The translations under genes and the position numbers were made by a program. From contig NZ_AUXY01000111.1 in assembly GCF_001625695.1 (NCBI RefSeq), positions 62,001 through 126,000 of the forward strand: 64,000 bases of DNA, written 5' to 3'. Each line of letters starts with the position of its first letter. Position 1 is the first letter of the stretch. Of the stretch, positions 19,380 to 27,745 are shown piece after piece. A model generated the notes under the pieces. That model worked only from the letters and a program-made list of their open reading frames with translations, made no database searches and was not told the origin of the DNA. The DNA comes from Pseudoalteromonas luteoviolacea H33-S (GTDB lineage Bacteria; Pseudomonadota; Gammaproteobacteria; Enterobacterales; Alteromonadaceae).

Positions 19380-21470
19380 ATGAAGCAATATTCTATGATT
19401 GCAAAAGCGGTGTGCATTGGACTACTAGCAAGTAGTTCTTCAGTAGTATTAGCAGACGATGCTAAATTAGATATGGAACGAATTGAGGTGGTTGGCAAAC
19501 ACCACCGCGATGTAGGGGCAACTGGACTGCCACTTGCAATCGGCGATACGCCGCAGTCAATCTCTGTGATTGACCGTGAGTTCATGGACTTCCATGATAT
19601 TAACTCAATCGGTGATGCCCTCACTCACAGTGCTGGTGTGTATTCTGAAACGTCACTAGACAGTCGTGAGCGTTTTGTTTTCGCACGTGGTTTTGAAATG
19701 AACCGTTTCTTAATTGATGGTATGGGTACCGCAGCACGTGCTAACCAAGCAACGATGTTAGACACGAGTGTCTTTGAGACGGTGGAAGTTATCCGCGGCT
19801 CAACAGGTATGCTACAAGAAATTGGTCAGCCTTCTGGTACTGTGAACCTAGTGCAAAAGCGTGCATACAATGGCACCGGTGGGTATGTCACGGCAGAGTA
19901 TGGCTCGTGGAACAAGATGCGCGCCGAAGCAGATTTCAATACCACATTGACTGATAGCGGTTCAGTACGTGCGCGTGCGGTTGTTGCATTAGAAGATATG
20001 GATTCATTTGTTGATCGCTACAATGCCGACCGTAAGACATTATATACAACGCTAAGTGCTGATATCACAGATGCATTACAGGTGTCTGTTTTTGCGAGTT
20101 ATCAAGATGACGGCCAGACTGCTAAGTCCGATGGTTTGCCACTACAATTTGCCAATGGTGACCCGATTGAAATAGGTATCGAAGCCAATATTTATCCTGA
20201 TTGGGGTACTCAAGACTCGACGCAAGATAGTTTGATGGGTGAGCTGCGCTATCAGATCAATAGTGACTGGTCTGTTGTGGCTAAGCTATATCAATCATCA
20301 ACTGATGAAAATAAAGTTTATACTGGCTTAGATTGGCATCCGGCACCAAACGGTGACTATGCCGTATTTACTGATGTCAAAGATGCTGATTATGAATCAG
20401 ACCGAGCAGAGCTTGGCGTCAATGGCCAGTTTGATTTATTTGGCCAAACGCACACATTGAATGTAACTGTGGCGGATACAAACTTTGAAGAGTTGAACTA
20501 TCAATATCGTCCGCTGTCACGAGTTACTGGTAATTTAGCGGCTGAGCATAGAAATGAATCGCCAGAGCCTAAGCCTGCAAAGCCGGATTATAACTATGAT
20601 AACCCAATTCTACGTACTGCTGATATCGGTTCGCAAAGCGCGCGTGCGGCGTTGAATTTACAGGTATTAGATAATGTTAACGTGTTGTTGGGTGCGAATC
20701 GTAAAGAGGTTACATCATATAGTAATATCGTAGGCACTATCACCGATAAAGAGTTTTCAGATACCAGCCTTTACTATGGTGGTGTATACAAGGTAAATGA
20801 ACAAGTAACCGTTTATGCGAGTTATACAGACATTTTTGACCAACCTTTACATTATGACAAAGCTGGTAAGTTATTAGATCCAGTCAGAGGCGAAAACCAA
20901 GAAGTTGGCTTTAGATTTTCTAACAGTGAAAACACCCTAAGTGTAGATGTTGCTTATTTCAACATTACTCAAGAAAACTTCGCGGTTGTAGCGGGTAAAG
21001 ATGAAAATCAAAACGTTTACTATTCTGGTCAAAGCGGTGTCGAGTCAGAAGGTTACGAAGTTGAAGTATCAGGTTACTTCACTGAACAATGGTTTGCGTC
21101 ACTGTCATTCTCTGATACGGATGTGACCAATCCAAATGAAAATGAAGGTCGTGTTTCGCGCGTTGTACCAGAGAAAATGGCAAGCTTCAGCACCTTTTAT
21201 GAATTTGATTCGCTAAGAGTTGGTGGCTATGTCAATTATGCCGGTGAGCGCGAAGGCTTTACAGGTTTTGGCCCAATTTACGATTATGTACCAGTGGATT
21301 CACATGTCTTAGCAGGCTTCTCAGCATATTATGAGTTCAATGAATCATTGAGTGCAAAATTCAATATTCATAACCTATTTGACAAAGAATACGATGCGAA
21401 AATTGCCTTTATTTCGGTTCGCCCAGGCGACCCTCGCAACTTCTCTGCGCAAGTAACTTATACATTCTAA
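19380..21470 (+). CDS. TonB-dependent siderophore receptor
   Basis: 696 residues, preceded by AAGGGAG. A signal peptide ends near 25 (SSSSVVLA); a TonB-box-like MERIEVVG follows at about 31-38. The plug domain (about 45-165) has GDTPQSISVIDRE, RGFEMNRFLIDG and the typical VEVIRGSTGMLQEIGQPSGTVNLV stretch in shortened form, and the beta-barrel ends in Phe (SAQVTYTF). There is no N-terminal secretin/STN signalling domain, so it is a transport-only receptor of the FhuE/FpvA class without the part that would talk to an anti-sigma factor. Position between the NRPS genes and the DHB operon, and a PvdS-type promoter, make it the likely outer-membrane importer of the ferric product. Confidence 0.95.
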   Translation: MKQYSMIAKAVCIGLLASSSSVVLADDAKLDMERIEVVGKHHRDVGATGLPLAIGDTPQSISVIDREFMDFHDINSIGDALTHSAGVYSETSLDSRERFVFARGFEMNRFLIDGMGTAARANQATMLDTSVFETVEVIRGSTGMLQEIGQPSGTVNLVQKRAYNGTGGYVTAEYGSWNKMRAEADFNTTLTDSGSVRARAVVALEDMDSFVDRYNADRKTLYTTLSADITDALQVSVFASYQDDGQTAKSDGLPLQFANGDPIEIGIEANIYPDWGTQDSTQDSLMGELRYQINSDWSVVAKLYQSSTDENKVYTGLDWHPAPNGDYAVFTDVKDADYESDRAELGVNGQFDLFGQTHTLNVTVADTNFEELNYQYRPLSRVTGNLAAEHRNESPEPKPAKPDYNYDNPILRTADIGSQSARAALNLQVLDNVNVLLGANRKEVTSYSNIVGTITDKEFSDTSLYYGGVYKVNEQVTVYASYTDIFDQPLHYDKAGKLLDPVRGENQEVGFRFSNSENTLSVDVAYFNITQENFAVVAGKDENQNVYYSGQSGVESEGYEVEVSGYFTEQWFASLSFSDTDVTNPNENEGRVSRVVPEKMASFSTFYEFDSLRVGGYVNYAGEREGFTGFGPIYDYVPVDSHVLAGFSAYYEFNESLSAKFNIHNLFDKEYDAKIAFISVRPGDPRNFSAQVTYTF

Positions 21471-21520
21471 TACGCGATACGAAGTGCCTACGGGTACTTT
21501 GCAGTGTATATTCGCAGCAC

Positions 21521-21547
21521 AAAGCCTCACTCATGTGGGGCTTTTTT
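21521..21547 (+). terminator. Intrinsic terminator after the receptor gene
   Basis: AAGCCTCAC pairs with GTGGGGCTT (one T-G pair) around TCAT, followed by a T run to 21547. It sits about 50 bases after the receptor stop. Confidence 0.85.
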
Positions 21548-21600
21548 GTAGGTAATCGTTTGATGACTGTAAGTTAGAGGGAAGTGAATAAAAAATGGAG

Positions 21601-21632
21601 AAAAAAGCCACCCGCTAAGGATAGGTGGCTTT
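21601..21632 (-). terminator. Intrinsic terminator of the DHB operon
   Basis: Read on the minus strand, AAAGCCACC and GGTGGCTTT flank a short loop and are followed by T residues (the A run 21601-21606 on the plus strand). It lies 12 bases past the entA stop. Confidence 0.85.
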
Positions 21633-21643
21633 GGTGTGTGTGG

Positions 21644-22408
21644 TCAAAAAGTGGCGCCACCATCAATGGTGAGTATTTGCATTGTGGTGTGCGAAGATAA
21701 TTTGGAGGCGATGAACACCGCGCTATTGGCAATTTCTTCAGGGGTCGCAATTTTTTGCAATGGAATACCGAGTTTATATTGCTCAGCAAAGCCCTCTATC
21801 ACGCGTTGTGCGCCCTGATCATCTTGCCACATGCCTGTTTGCATGGGAGTTAATGTTGAGCCTGGTGCGATGACATTACAGCGTATGCCGTAGTTTGCCA
21901 GCTCAATGCCTGCGGTAAGCGTCAGTTGCGTGGCGGCTGCTTTTGATGCGCAGTAAGCCCCCATGTGTTGTCTGGGCGTGTTCGCAGCGTTGGAGCCAAT
22001 GGTCACAATGCTGCCTTGATGCGTGTGTTTAAAATGCAGAGCGCACTGCTGAATAAACACAAACAGGCTGGTTGCATTGACGTTCTGGCAGTGTTGCCAC
22101 TGGGTGAGGCTGAGCTCATCAAGTCCGCCCATTTCAAGCACACCAGCAACATACACAAGATTATAGGGGGCTAACCCATACTGGATGAGTTCATCCAAGG
22201 TTTGAGTGAGCTGTTCAGGCTTAGACAGGTCACAGTGAACTTGCTTATACAGCATGCTGGTATCGCTAAATTGGCGGTCAAATCCAATGACTTTGGCACC
22301 TAGTGCGGCAAACTGCTTGGCGACAGCCAGACCGATACCTTGTCCAACGCCCGTCACCCAAACAATCTGCTGGTCGTACTCTGAAGTGAGTGCATGTTGA
22401 AAATCCAT
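21644..22408 (-). CDS. entA: 2,3-dihydro-2,3-dihydroxybenzoate dehydrogenase
   Basis: 254 residues, the usual EntA/DhbA length. This is a short-chain dehydrogenase: TGVGQGIG near the start for NAD(+) binding, NAAN near 115, the YCASK catalytic Tyr/Lys pair near 155, and GGATF at the end. It oxidises 2,3-dihydro-DHB to 2,3-dihydroxybenzoate, the last step from isochorismate. The ATG directly abuts the stop of the preceding C-domain gene (TAG then ATG), so it is the last gene of a five-gene operon. The operon and SDR motifs together make EntA far more likely than another SDR. Confidence 0.93.
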   Translation of the reverse strand: MDFQHALTSEYDQQIVWVTGVGQGIGLAVAKQFAALGAKVIGFDRQFSDTSMLYKQVHCDLSKPEQLTQTLDELIQYGLAPYNLVYVAGVLEMGGLDELSLTQWQHCQNVNATSLFVFIQQCALHFKHTHQGSIVTIGSNAANTPRQHMGAYCASKAAATQLTLTAGIELANYGIRCNVIAPGSTLTPMQTGMWQDDQGAQRVIEGFAEQYKLGIPLQKIATPEEIANSAVFIASKLSSHTTMQILTIDGGATF

Positions 22409-23731
22409 CTATGAGACCTCTAAGTTACCCTGACTAAGCTGCTTGCATAGGGATTTGAGTGGCAGTTTTGGTTGAGTCGCCCACAAGTGTGCAGCATTAA
22501 ATATGCGGGTTTGGATGCTTTTGACTGCGTCGCTGTCGTAACGCGCAACATTGCTGTCAAAATCTACCGTTGCCGGTGTATCGCCCAGTAAATGGATCTG
22601 CAACATAATATCGTCCGTGGTCCCTGCACTTAATATGTGGCTGCACGTTTCTATGCCAGCATATTTAGGGGCGCTGGCAAATGGCAATAAATTAATCGTG
22701 GGGCCAATAATATTTAAAGATTTGCCCTGTTTTTGTCGATCCCGCTTGAGCGATTCAACACGGTAGCTTTGCACTTTCTTTAACGCTCTAATTTGCTGGT
22801 TGATGTGCTGTGCCACAGTCGTTAAATTATCTCCATCATTGAGCGCCAATGGCAGAGGCAAGACGTTGCTTTGCACACATGGGCTGCTCAGCTCGCTAAT
22901 GGCTTGGCGGTTCATCATCACTAATCCCAGCGTAACGTGACTTTGCTGATGCTGCTCAACTAAGGTCGCCGCGATGGCTGCAAGCAGTATTTCACTGCTG
23001 GTTGTGTTGGTCACCTGTGCCGCAGATTGGATTGTATGCCAGACAGATTGTGAGAACGAGCTTGTCAGGCGATGATTCGGCTCAGAGACATCTGTTTTTT
23101 CTGTGCTATAAGAGTAGACATTGTCTGCGTTGTCCAGCCATTGATTGAGGGTCTCTCGCGCCTGCTGTTGCTGCGTTTTATACGCTTCACTTTGCTGTAA
23201 TTCGAGCAGTGTTTGTTGCCCTGTGAAGCGCAGATTTGGCAATGGTTTGCCTTTACTCAGTGCATTGTAGCAACGGTTTAGTGACTGTGAGAATAAACCA
23301 AAGCCATAGCCATCTAACAGCAGATGATGTGCCACGATCAGCAAATAATCTTGCTGTGGACCGCGCAGCAAAAATAACTTCATTAATGCTTCTTGGCTAA
23401 GGTCAAACGGCTCAGCCAGATGCGGCTTGGCAAACTGCTGAGCAAAAGAGAGCACATCTTCTGGGTCTTGTGCAATATCTTGGCAGAGAATCGTGGGTAT
23501 TGTGTTGTCATGGTGAAGCTGAGGCGTATAACTGGCATCGCTGACAAAGCGACAAGCAAGCATATCGCTTGCTTGCCAAACATGTTGCAATGCGTGTTGT
23601 AGCCAACTTGCCGAGATCTTACCTTTAAACTCTAAGCACTCGGCAACATTAAAAAGCTCACCCCGACCACTGATGGTATGCAGCAACCACATGGCGTGCT
23701 GCGAGTCAGTAAGTGGAAGAGGATACGTCAT
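22409..23731 (-). CDS. Stand-alone NRPS condensation domain (VibH-like)
   Basis: 440 residues, a single C domain with nothing attached. LTDSQHAMWLL is the C1 motif near 8 and AHHLLLDGYG carries an intact HHxxxDG near 135-145. VibH of vibriobactin synthesis is the model for such a free C domain: it moves dihydroxybenzoyl from the aryl carrier protein to a soluble amine. Here it overlaps entB (the aryl carrier) by 1 base and abuts entA. The likely donor is therefore DHB-EntB; the acceptor is unknown. It could be a free diamine building block or a residue on the part of the assembly line outside the window. Confidence 0.9.
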   Translation of the reverse strand: MTYPLPLTDSQHAMWLLHTISGRGELFNVAECLEFKGKISASWLQHALQHVWQASDMLACRFVSDASYTPQLHHDNTIPTILCQDIAQDPEDVLSFAQQFAKPHLAEPFDLSQEALMKLFLLRGPQQDYLLIVAHHLLLDGYGFGLFSQSLNRCYNALSKGKPLPNLRFTGQQTLLELQQSEAYKTQQQQARETLNQWLDNADNVYSYSTEKTDVSEPNHRLTSSFSQSVWHTIQSAAQVTNTTSSEILLAAIAATLVEQHQQSHVTLGLVMMNRQAISELSSPCVQSNVLPLPLALNDGDNLTTVAQHINQQIRALKKVQSYRVESLKRDRQKQGKSLNIIGPTINLLPFASAPKYAGIETCSHILSAGTTDDIMLQIHLLGDTPATVDFDSNVARYDSDAVKSIQTRIFNAAHLWATQPKLPLKSLCKQLSQGNLEVS

Positions 23732-24597
23732 TAGTCTTCCTTACGCTCTTCAAGTAATTCAACCCAAGCGGCTAGAGTTGGGATCTGTGCCAGCTCAATA
23801 AAGTTGGTCTCAATACCTTGCTGTTGCCACAACGAGATGAGATTCATCACCTGCACGGAATCTAAGCCGTAGTCGATCAGGCTTTCATGTTCGTCAAACT
23901 CATCTTCTTCGCAGTCAATCAGCGTTAAAATATGGGCTTTCAATCCCTCTAGCGAAGTCAGATCTTGAGTCTGAGTGCCTAAGATTTCTGACATGGATAC
24001 CACTTTACCGCAGCGCTTGGCGACAAAGTTCAGCGCCATCATGTGCTCTTCTTTAGTGAAGTCTGCGATGGCATCGGCCACCAAGAATGGTTCAATATCG
24101 CGCATAAAGGCATCTACAGCGGTCGTCATAACGCCAATGTGGCCGTAGATCCCGACAATGAGTAACTGATCGCGTTGCTTGTCACGTAATTGCTGTTCAA
24201 AATCACATTTTTGAAATGCGCTGTAACGCCACTTGGTGAGCACCACATCTTTGTCGGTTGGTGCTAAGGCATCAACGATAGGCTGCTGTGCTGGGTCCTG
24301 TAAACCCGCGCCCCACATGTCAGATAATAAACCGCGTTCATGTTTGCCTTGCTTGATTGGCTGAGCGGTATAGTACACAGGAATATCATGCTCATAGCAG
24401 TGTGCTTTAAGTGCTTGAATATTCTGGATCATGGTGTCGATCAGTGGATTGTCATCGCCATAAAAGCCAACAAAATAATGTTGTACATCATGGATCAATA
24501 AAGCTGCGCGATTGGGATCTATGTCCCAATCCACTCGATTTTCAGGTAATTCTGCATCGCGTGGTAACGGGTAGTGATTTAACTTTGGAATGCTCAT
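23731..24597 (-). CDS. entB: Isochorismatase / aryl carrier protein
   Basis: 288 residues, close to EntB/VibB. The N-terminal isochorismatase domain (about 1-205) has ALLIHDVQHYFVGFY with the catalytic Asp and LIVGIYGHIGVMTTA. The C-terminal aryl carrier domain (about 215-285) has YGLDSVQVMNL with the Ser that takes phosphopantetheine. It cleaves isochorismate to 2,3-dihydro-DHB and carries activated DHB. It lies between entE (11 bases) and the VibH-like gene (1-base overlap), the expected partners. Confidence 0.95.
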   Translation of the reverse strand: MSIPKLNHYPLPRDAELPENRVDWDIDPNRAALLIHDVQHYFVGFYGDDNPLIDTMIQNIQALKAHCYEHDIPVYYTAQPIKQGKHERGLLSDMWGAGLQDPAQQPIVDALAPTDKDVVLTKWRYSAFQKCDFEQQLRDKQRDQLLIVGIYGHIGVMTTAVDAFMRDIEPFLVADAIADFTKEEHMMALNFVAKRCGKVVSMSEILGTQTQDLTSLEGLKAHILTLIDCEEDEFDEHESLIDYGLDSVQVMNLISLWQQQGIETNFIELAQIPTLAAWVELLEERKED

Positions 24598-24608
24598 GGT
24601 TTTCTCTG

Positions 24609-26207
24609 TTATTCGAATGTGGCGCGCAAGGCTTTTTTATCGACTTTGCCTACGGCGGTTAACGGTAGTTGGGTTACGAACTTAAATTTATCGGGTACTT
24701 TGTAATCGGCAATGCCGAGCTGGCGCAGATATTTGCGCAGAATAAGCGTCGTCAATTTGATGTCTTGATCAGCTACCACAAAAGCGCAGCTCTTTTCACC
24801 TAGCGTGTCATCTGGCATGGATACAATGGCTACTTGCTGAATATTTTGATGGCCAAGTAAGTGATTTTCGACTTCTTCCGCTGCGATTTTTTCGCCGCCT
24901 CGGTTGATTTGATCTTTATCTCTCCCTTCGACAATTAAATGACCTGAGGGCAGCTGTTTGACAATATCGCCTGAGCTGTAGAAGCCATCATTGTCAAAGG
25001 CTGAGGCATTATGCGTAGGCGACTTGTAATACCCTCTAAATGTGTAAGGGCCCCGTGTCATGAGACGCCCAGATTCACCTGAAGGGACATTGTTGCCATG
25101 CTCGTCGACAATTTTTATTTCATCATGCTCACTGATCGGACGCCCTTGTGTGGTTAAGATCAGTTCGGGGTCGTCATCATAGCGGGTATAATTTACGAGC
25201 CCTTCTGCCATACCAAATACTTGCTGCAGCTGACAGCCTAAAATGGGGGTGACTTGTTCAGCAACACTGCGACTGAGTTTGGCGCCGCCAACTTGGATCA
25301 CTTTTAAACTACTCAGATCATGTTGGCTGGCTGATGCATGCTGTAACCATAATTGCAGGGCAGGTGGTACGAGCGCAGTGTGCGTGATGGCATAGTGCTC
25401 AATCCGGCTAAAGCAAATAGCTGGGCTTGGATCGCTGGCTAAGATCACCGTGCCGCCAGCAATAAACACACCTAACGCCCCCGGAGAGCTTAATGGAAAG
25501 TTATGTGGTGCAGGTAGAGCACACAAATAGCGTGTCTCTGCATCTAGCTTGCAGATCTCTTTACTGGCAACCACAGAATACAAATAGTCATTATGGGTGC
25601 GCGGGATCAGTTTGGGTGTGCCTGTGCTGCCACCAGATAGCTGGAAAAATGCAACGTCTTCAGGGTTGAGATCAGGGGCTTCGAAAGCATGCTTATGCAA
25701 ATAACCCTGCTTAAGTTCACTATTGCCTTTGCTGTGATCTGTGATGATCTTATTTAAACAAGCAAAGCGATTAAATAATTCATGCGTGAACTGCTCATCA
25801 CCAAATAAAGCATGTGCAGAGGAGACGATCATGGCTTTGGGCTGCAAGATCTCACAGTAACTTTGTAACTCTGTGCGCTGATGATTGAACAGAGCGCATA
25901 CCGGGGCAACCCCCAGTTTGATCAAAGCAAAGTAAGTGATGTAGAACTCTATGCAGTTAGGCAATTGCACGACAGCAGTATCACCTTTTTGCAAACCCTG
26001 TTGAGCGAGGTAGCCTGCAAGATTATCACTGTAAGCATTTAACTCGCTGTAACTAAGCTGGCGCTGGCCATCCGCCACGGCAATGCCCTGGCTATTATTT
26101 TCAAGCTGATCAGATAAAATACTGGTCAGCGGTTTATCTTGCCAATAACCTTTGGCTCGGTACTGTTGAGCCAGCTCAGCTGGCCACGGAGTATATTCAA
26201 TACGCAT
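24609..26207 (-). CDS. entE: 2,3-dihydroxybenzoate-AMP ligase
   Basis: 532 residues, full EntE/DhbE/VibE length. The adenylating motifs are QLSGGSTGTPKLIPRTHNDY (about 190-210), a GMAEG near 335, YSSGDIVKQ and GRDKDQINRGGEKI, and a C-terminal Lys in AVGKVDKKAL. It activates DHB as the adenylate and loads EntB. Only 4 bases separate it from entC, so both are on one transcript. Confidence 0.95.
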   Translation of the reverse strand: MRIEYTPWPAELAQQYRAKGYWQDKPLTSILSDQLENNSQGIAVADGQRQLSYSELNAYSDNLAGYLAQQGLQKGDTAVVQLPNCIEFYITYFALIKLGVAPVCALFNHQRTELQSYCEILQPKAMIVSSAHALFGDEQFTHELFNRFACLNKIITDHSKGNSELKQGYLHKHAFEAPDLNPEDVAFFQLSGGSTGTPKLIPRTHNDYLYSVVASKEICKLDAETRYLCALPAPHNFPLSSPGALGVFIAGGTVILASDPSPAICFSRIEHYAITHTALVPPALQLWLQHASASQHDLSSLKVIQVGGAKLSRSVAEQVTPILGCQLQQVFGMAEGLVNYTRYDDDPELILTTQGRPISEHDEIKIVDEHGNNVPSGESGRLMTRGPYTFRGYYKSPTHNASAFDNDGFYSSGDIVKQLPSGHLIVEGRDKDQINRGGEKIAAEEVENHLLGHQNIQQVAIVSMPDDTLGEKSCAFVVADQDIKLTTLILRKYLRQLGIADYKVPDKFKFVTQLPLTAVGKVDKKALRATFE

Positions 26208-26211
26208 AATA

Positions 26212-27417
26212 TTACTTGTTAAACTGAGTATAAGCTTGCTGAACAGACAATGCGTTCAGCATGGTTTTGAGTTTCGCTTCTGTCTCTAGCCATTCAGAGC
26301 TAGGATCAGAGGCGGCGACAATGCCTGCACCTGCGAATAATTTGGCAACATGTGCTTTGAGCTCTCCACATCGGATCACCACCACCCACTCACCATTACC
26401 GTGCTGATCGCACCAGCCTATGATCCCAGAGAAGAGGTCTCGACCATGACCTTCAAGATCCAGAATATGCTGATAAGCAGGCTTAGTGGGTTTGCCACAC
26501 AGCGCGGGAGTAGGGTGCAATTGATTGGCAAGATTTAAAATATGGGTGTTGGGATCTTTTAAATGGCCAGAGATCACCGTCGATAAATGCCACATGGTGG
26601 CGGTGTGCAGCAATGAGGGCTCTGCTGGGATCGATAAGTTGTCGCACACAGGCTCCAATAATTGACGCATGTCATCAATCACGACGGCGTGCTCGTACCT
26701 GTCTTTCTTAGAATTAAATAACGCTGAGCGTCGCTGTGCTTCGACTTTGCTGCACGGATCTCTTGGGATAGATCCTGCTAATGGGTTACTGGTTACCGTT
26801 TCATCTTGTTTTCTGAGTAGTAGTTCAGGGCTGACGCCCATCAGCACAGAGTCATGTTCCGTTGGAAATGCAAAGTGATAACCTGACTGGCTTTGTGTCA
26901 GTAATTGATTTAACACATGTTTGCCATTGATAGGGTGTTCGAAGCCGAGCTCAACCTGTTTGCTGAGTACGATTTTTTCTAACAGACCTTTGTCAAACAG
27001 GTGCTTTGCTTCTGATACGGTTTGCTCAAAGTGTGCCCTGTCTTGCAGATATCGGATCTCGGTAAGCTTATTTTCTTGATGATTACTATCAGCAGTTTGG
27101 GTATTTAACCACTGACTGAATACGCTTTTATCCCATTTGGCAACTTGCTTGGGAATGATGAACTGTGCTGTTTGATATTTGCAAAAAGGTAGCACGCCAA
27201 AGGCAATCACGTTCTCGCTGTCGTCTTGGTGTGCTTGTAATTGTGCTTTTAGCTCATTGACTAAATAGTCTGTGTTGGCGATGGGGAGATTAAAACGATG
27301 TTTAATGCCATGGCCAAGCAAACAGCTTTCACCGGAAACAAATAGACAATCTTGATCTAGGTGGAACTCACCCAAAGACTGAGCCTGCGCTAAGTTAGAT
27401 ATTTCGCCTGCATGCAT
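26212..27417 (-). CDS. entC: Isochorismate synthase
   Basis: 401 residues from ATG 27417 (MHAGEISN), chosen because AAAAGG lies 7 bases before it; an in-frame ATG at 27441 without a clear ribosome site would add 8 residues. Chorismate-binding enzyme motifs are present: FPTEHDSVLMGVSPELLL shortened here to GVSPELLL, SNPLAGSIPRD, HPTPALCGKP, and GIIGW followed by a late RCGELK. It turns chorismate into isochorismate, the first step of DHB synthesis. It heads the minus-strand operon and has a PvdS-type promoter 70 bases upstream. Confidence 0.94.
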   Translation of the reverse strand: MHAGEISNLAQAQSLGEFHLDQDCLFVSGESCLLGHGIKHRFNLPIANTDYLVNELKAQLQAHQDDSENVIAFGVLPFCKYQTAQFIIPKQVAKWDKSVFSQWLNTQTADSNHQENKLTEIRYLQDRAHFEQTVSEAKHLFDKGLLEKIVLSKQVELGFEHPINGKHVLNQLLTQSQSGYHFAFPTEHDSVLMGVSPELLLRKQDETVTSNPLAGSIPRDPCSKVEAQRRSALFNSKKDRYEHAVVIDDMRQLLEPVCDNLSIPAEPSLLHTATMWHLSTVISGHLKDPNTHILNLANQLHPTPALCGKPTKPAYQHILDLEGHGRDLFSGIIGWCDQHGNGEWVVVIRCGELKAHVAKLFAGAGIVAASDPSSEWLETEAKLKTMLNALSVQQAYTQFNK

Positions 27418-27485
27418 AATTAAACCTTTTTGCGTTGTCATTAAACTGCTGCCGATAAAGCGGTCAGCCGTGAATGTGTGTTAAA

Positions 27486-27510
27486 GACGTGTCAATCACA
27501 AAAAGATTTA
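27486..27510 (-). promoter_or_regulatory. PvdS-type iron-starvation promoter before entC operon
   Basis: On the minus strand CTAAAT ends at 27506, followed by exactly 16 bases and CGTC (27489-27486). The entC start at 27417 is 70 bases downstream. It faces the exporter promoter at 27679, giving two back-to-back promoters of the same class in one gap. Confidence 0.75.
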
Positions 27511-27581
27511 GTGCTCTGATGCATTGGCATCTGTGCCTGTCATTTGGGCAAGGTATATTGAAAATAAATTTTCTATAAAAA

Positions 27582-27600
27582 GTGATTTATTATCATTGGG
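27582..27600. promoter_or_regulatory. Weak candidate Fur box between entC and the exporter
   Basis: The site matches 11 of 19 Fur-box positions, with the best part TATTATCATT. It sits in the middle of the divergent gap, between the two PvdS-type promoters. If expression is set by the sigma factor alone, no Fur site is needed here, so this is tentative. Confidence 0.25.
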
Positions 27601-27678
27601 ATAAGTTTGATGGGGTGGCAATATCAGCGCGCTGTTTTTTGCAGGTGATAGGCGGAAATATAAATCTACTCTTTGCTG

Positions 27679-27703
27679 TGAATTTTTACGCTGGCTTCTC
27701 GTC
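27679..27703 (+). promoter_or_regulatory. PvdS-type iron-starvation promoter before the exporter gene
   Basis: TGAAT at 27679-27683 (one change from TAAAT), 16 bases, then CGTC at 27700-27703. GGCTTCTCGTCCTG at 27693-27706 is identical to the promoter at 16982. The start GTG is 44 bases after the CGT. Confidence 0.7.
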
Positions 27704-27745
27704 CTGTATCTAGTCCTAATCTTGAATTAACAAAAGAGAAGTAAC

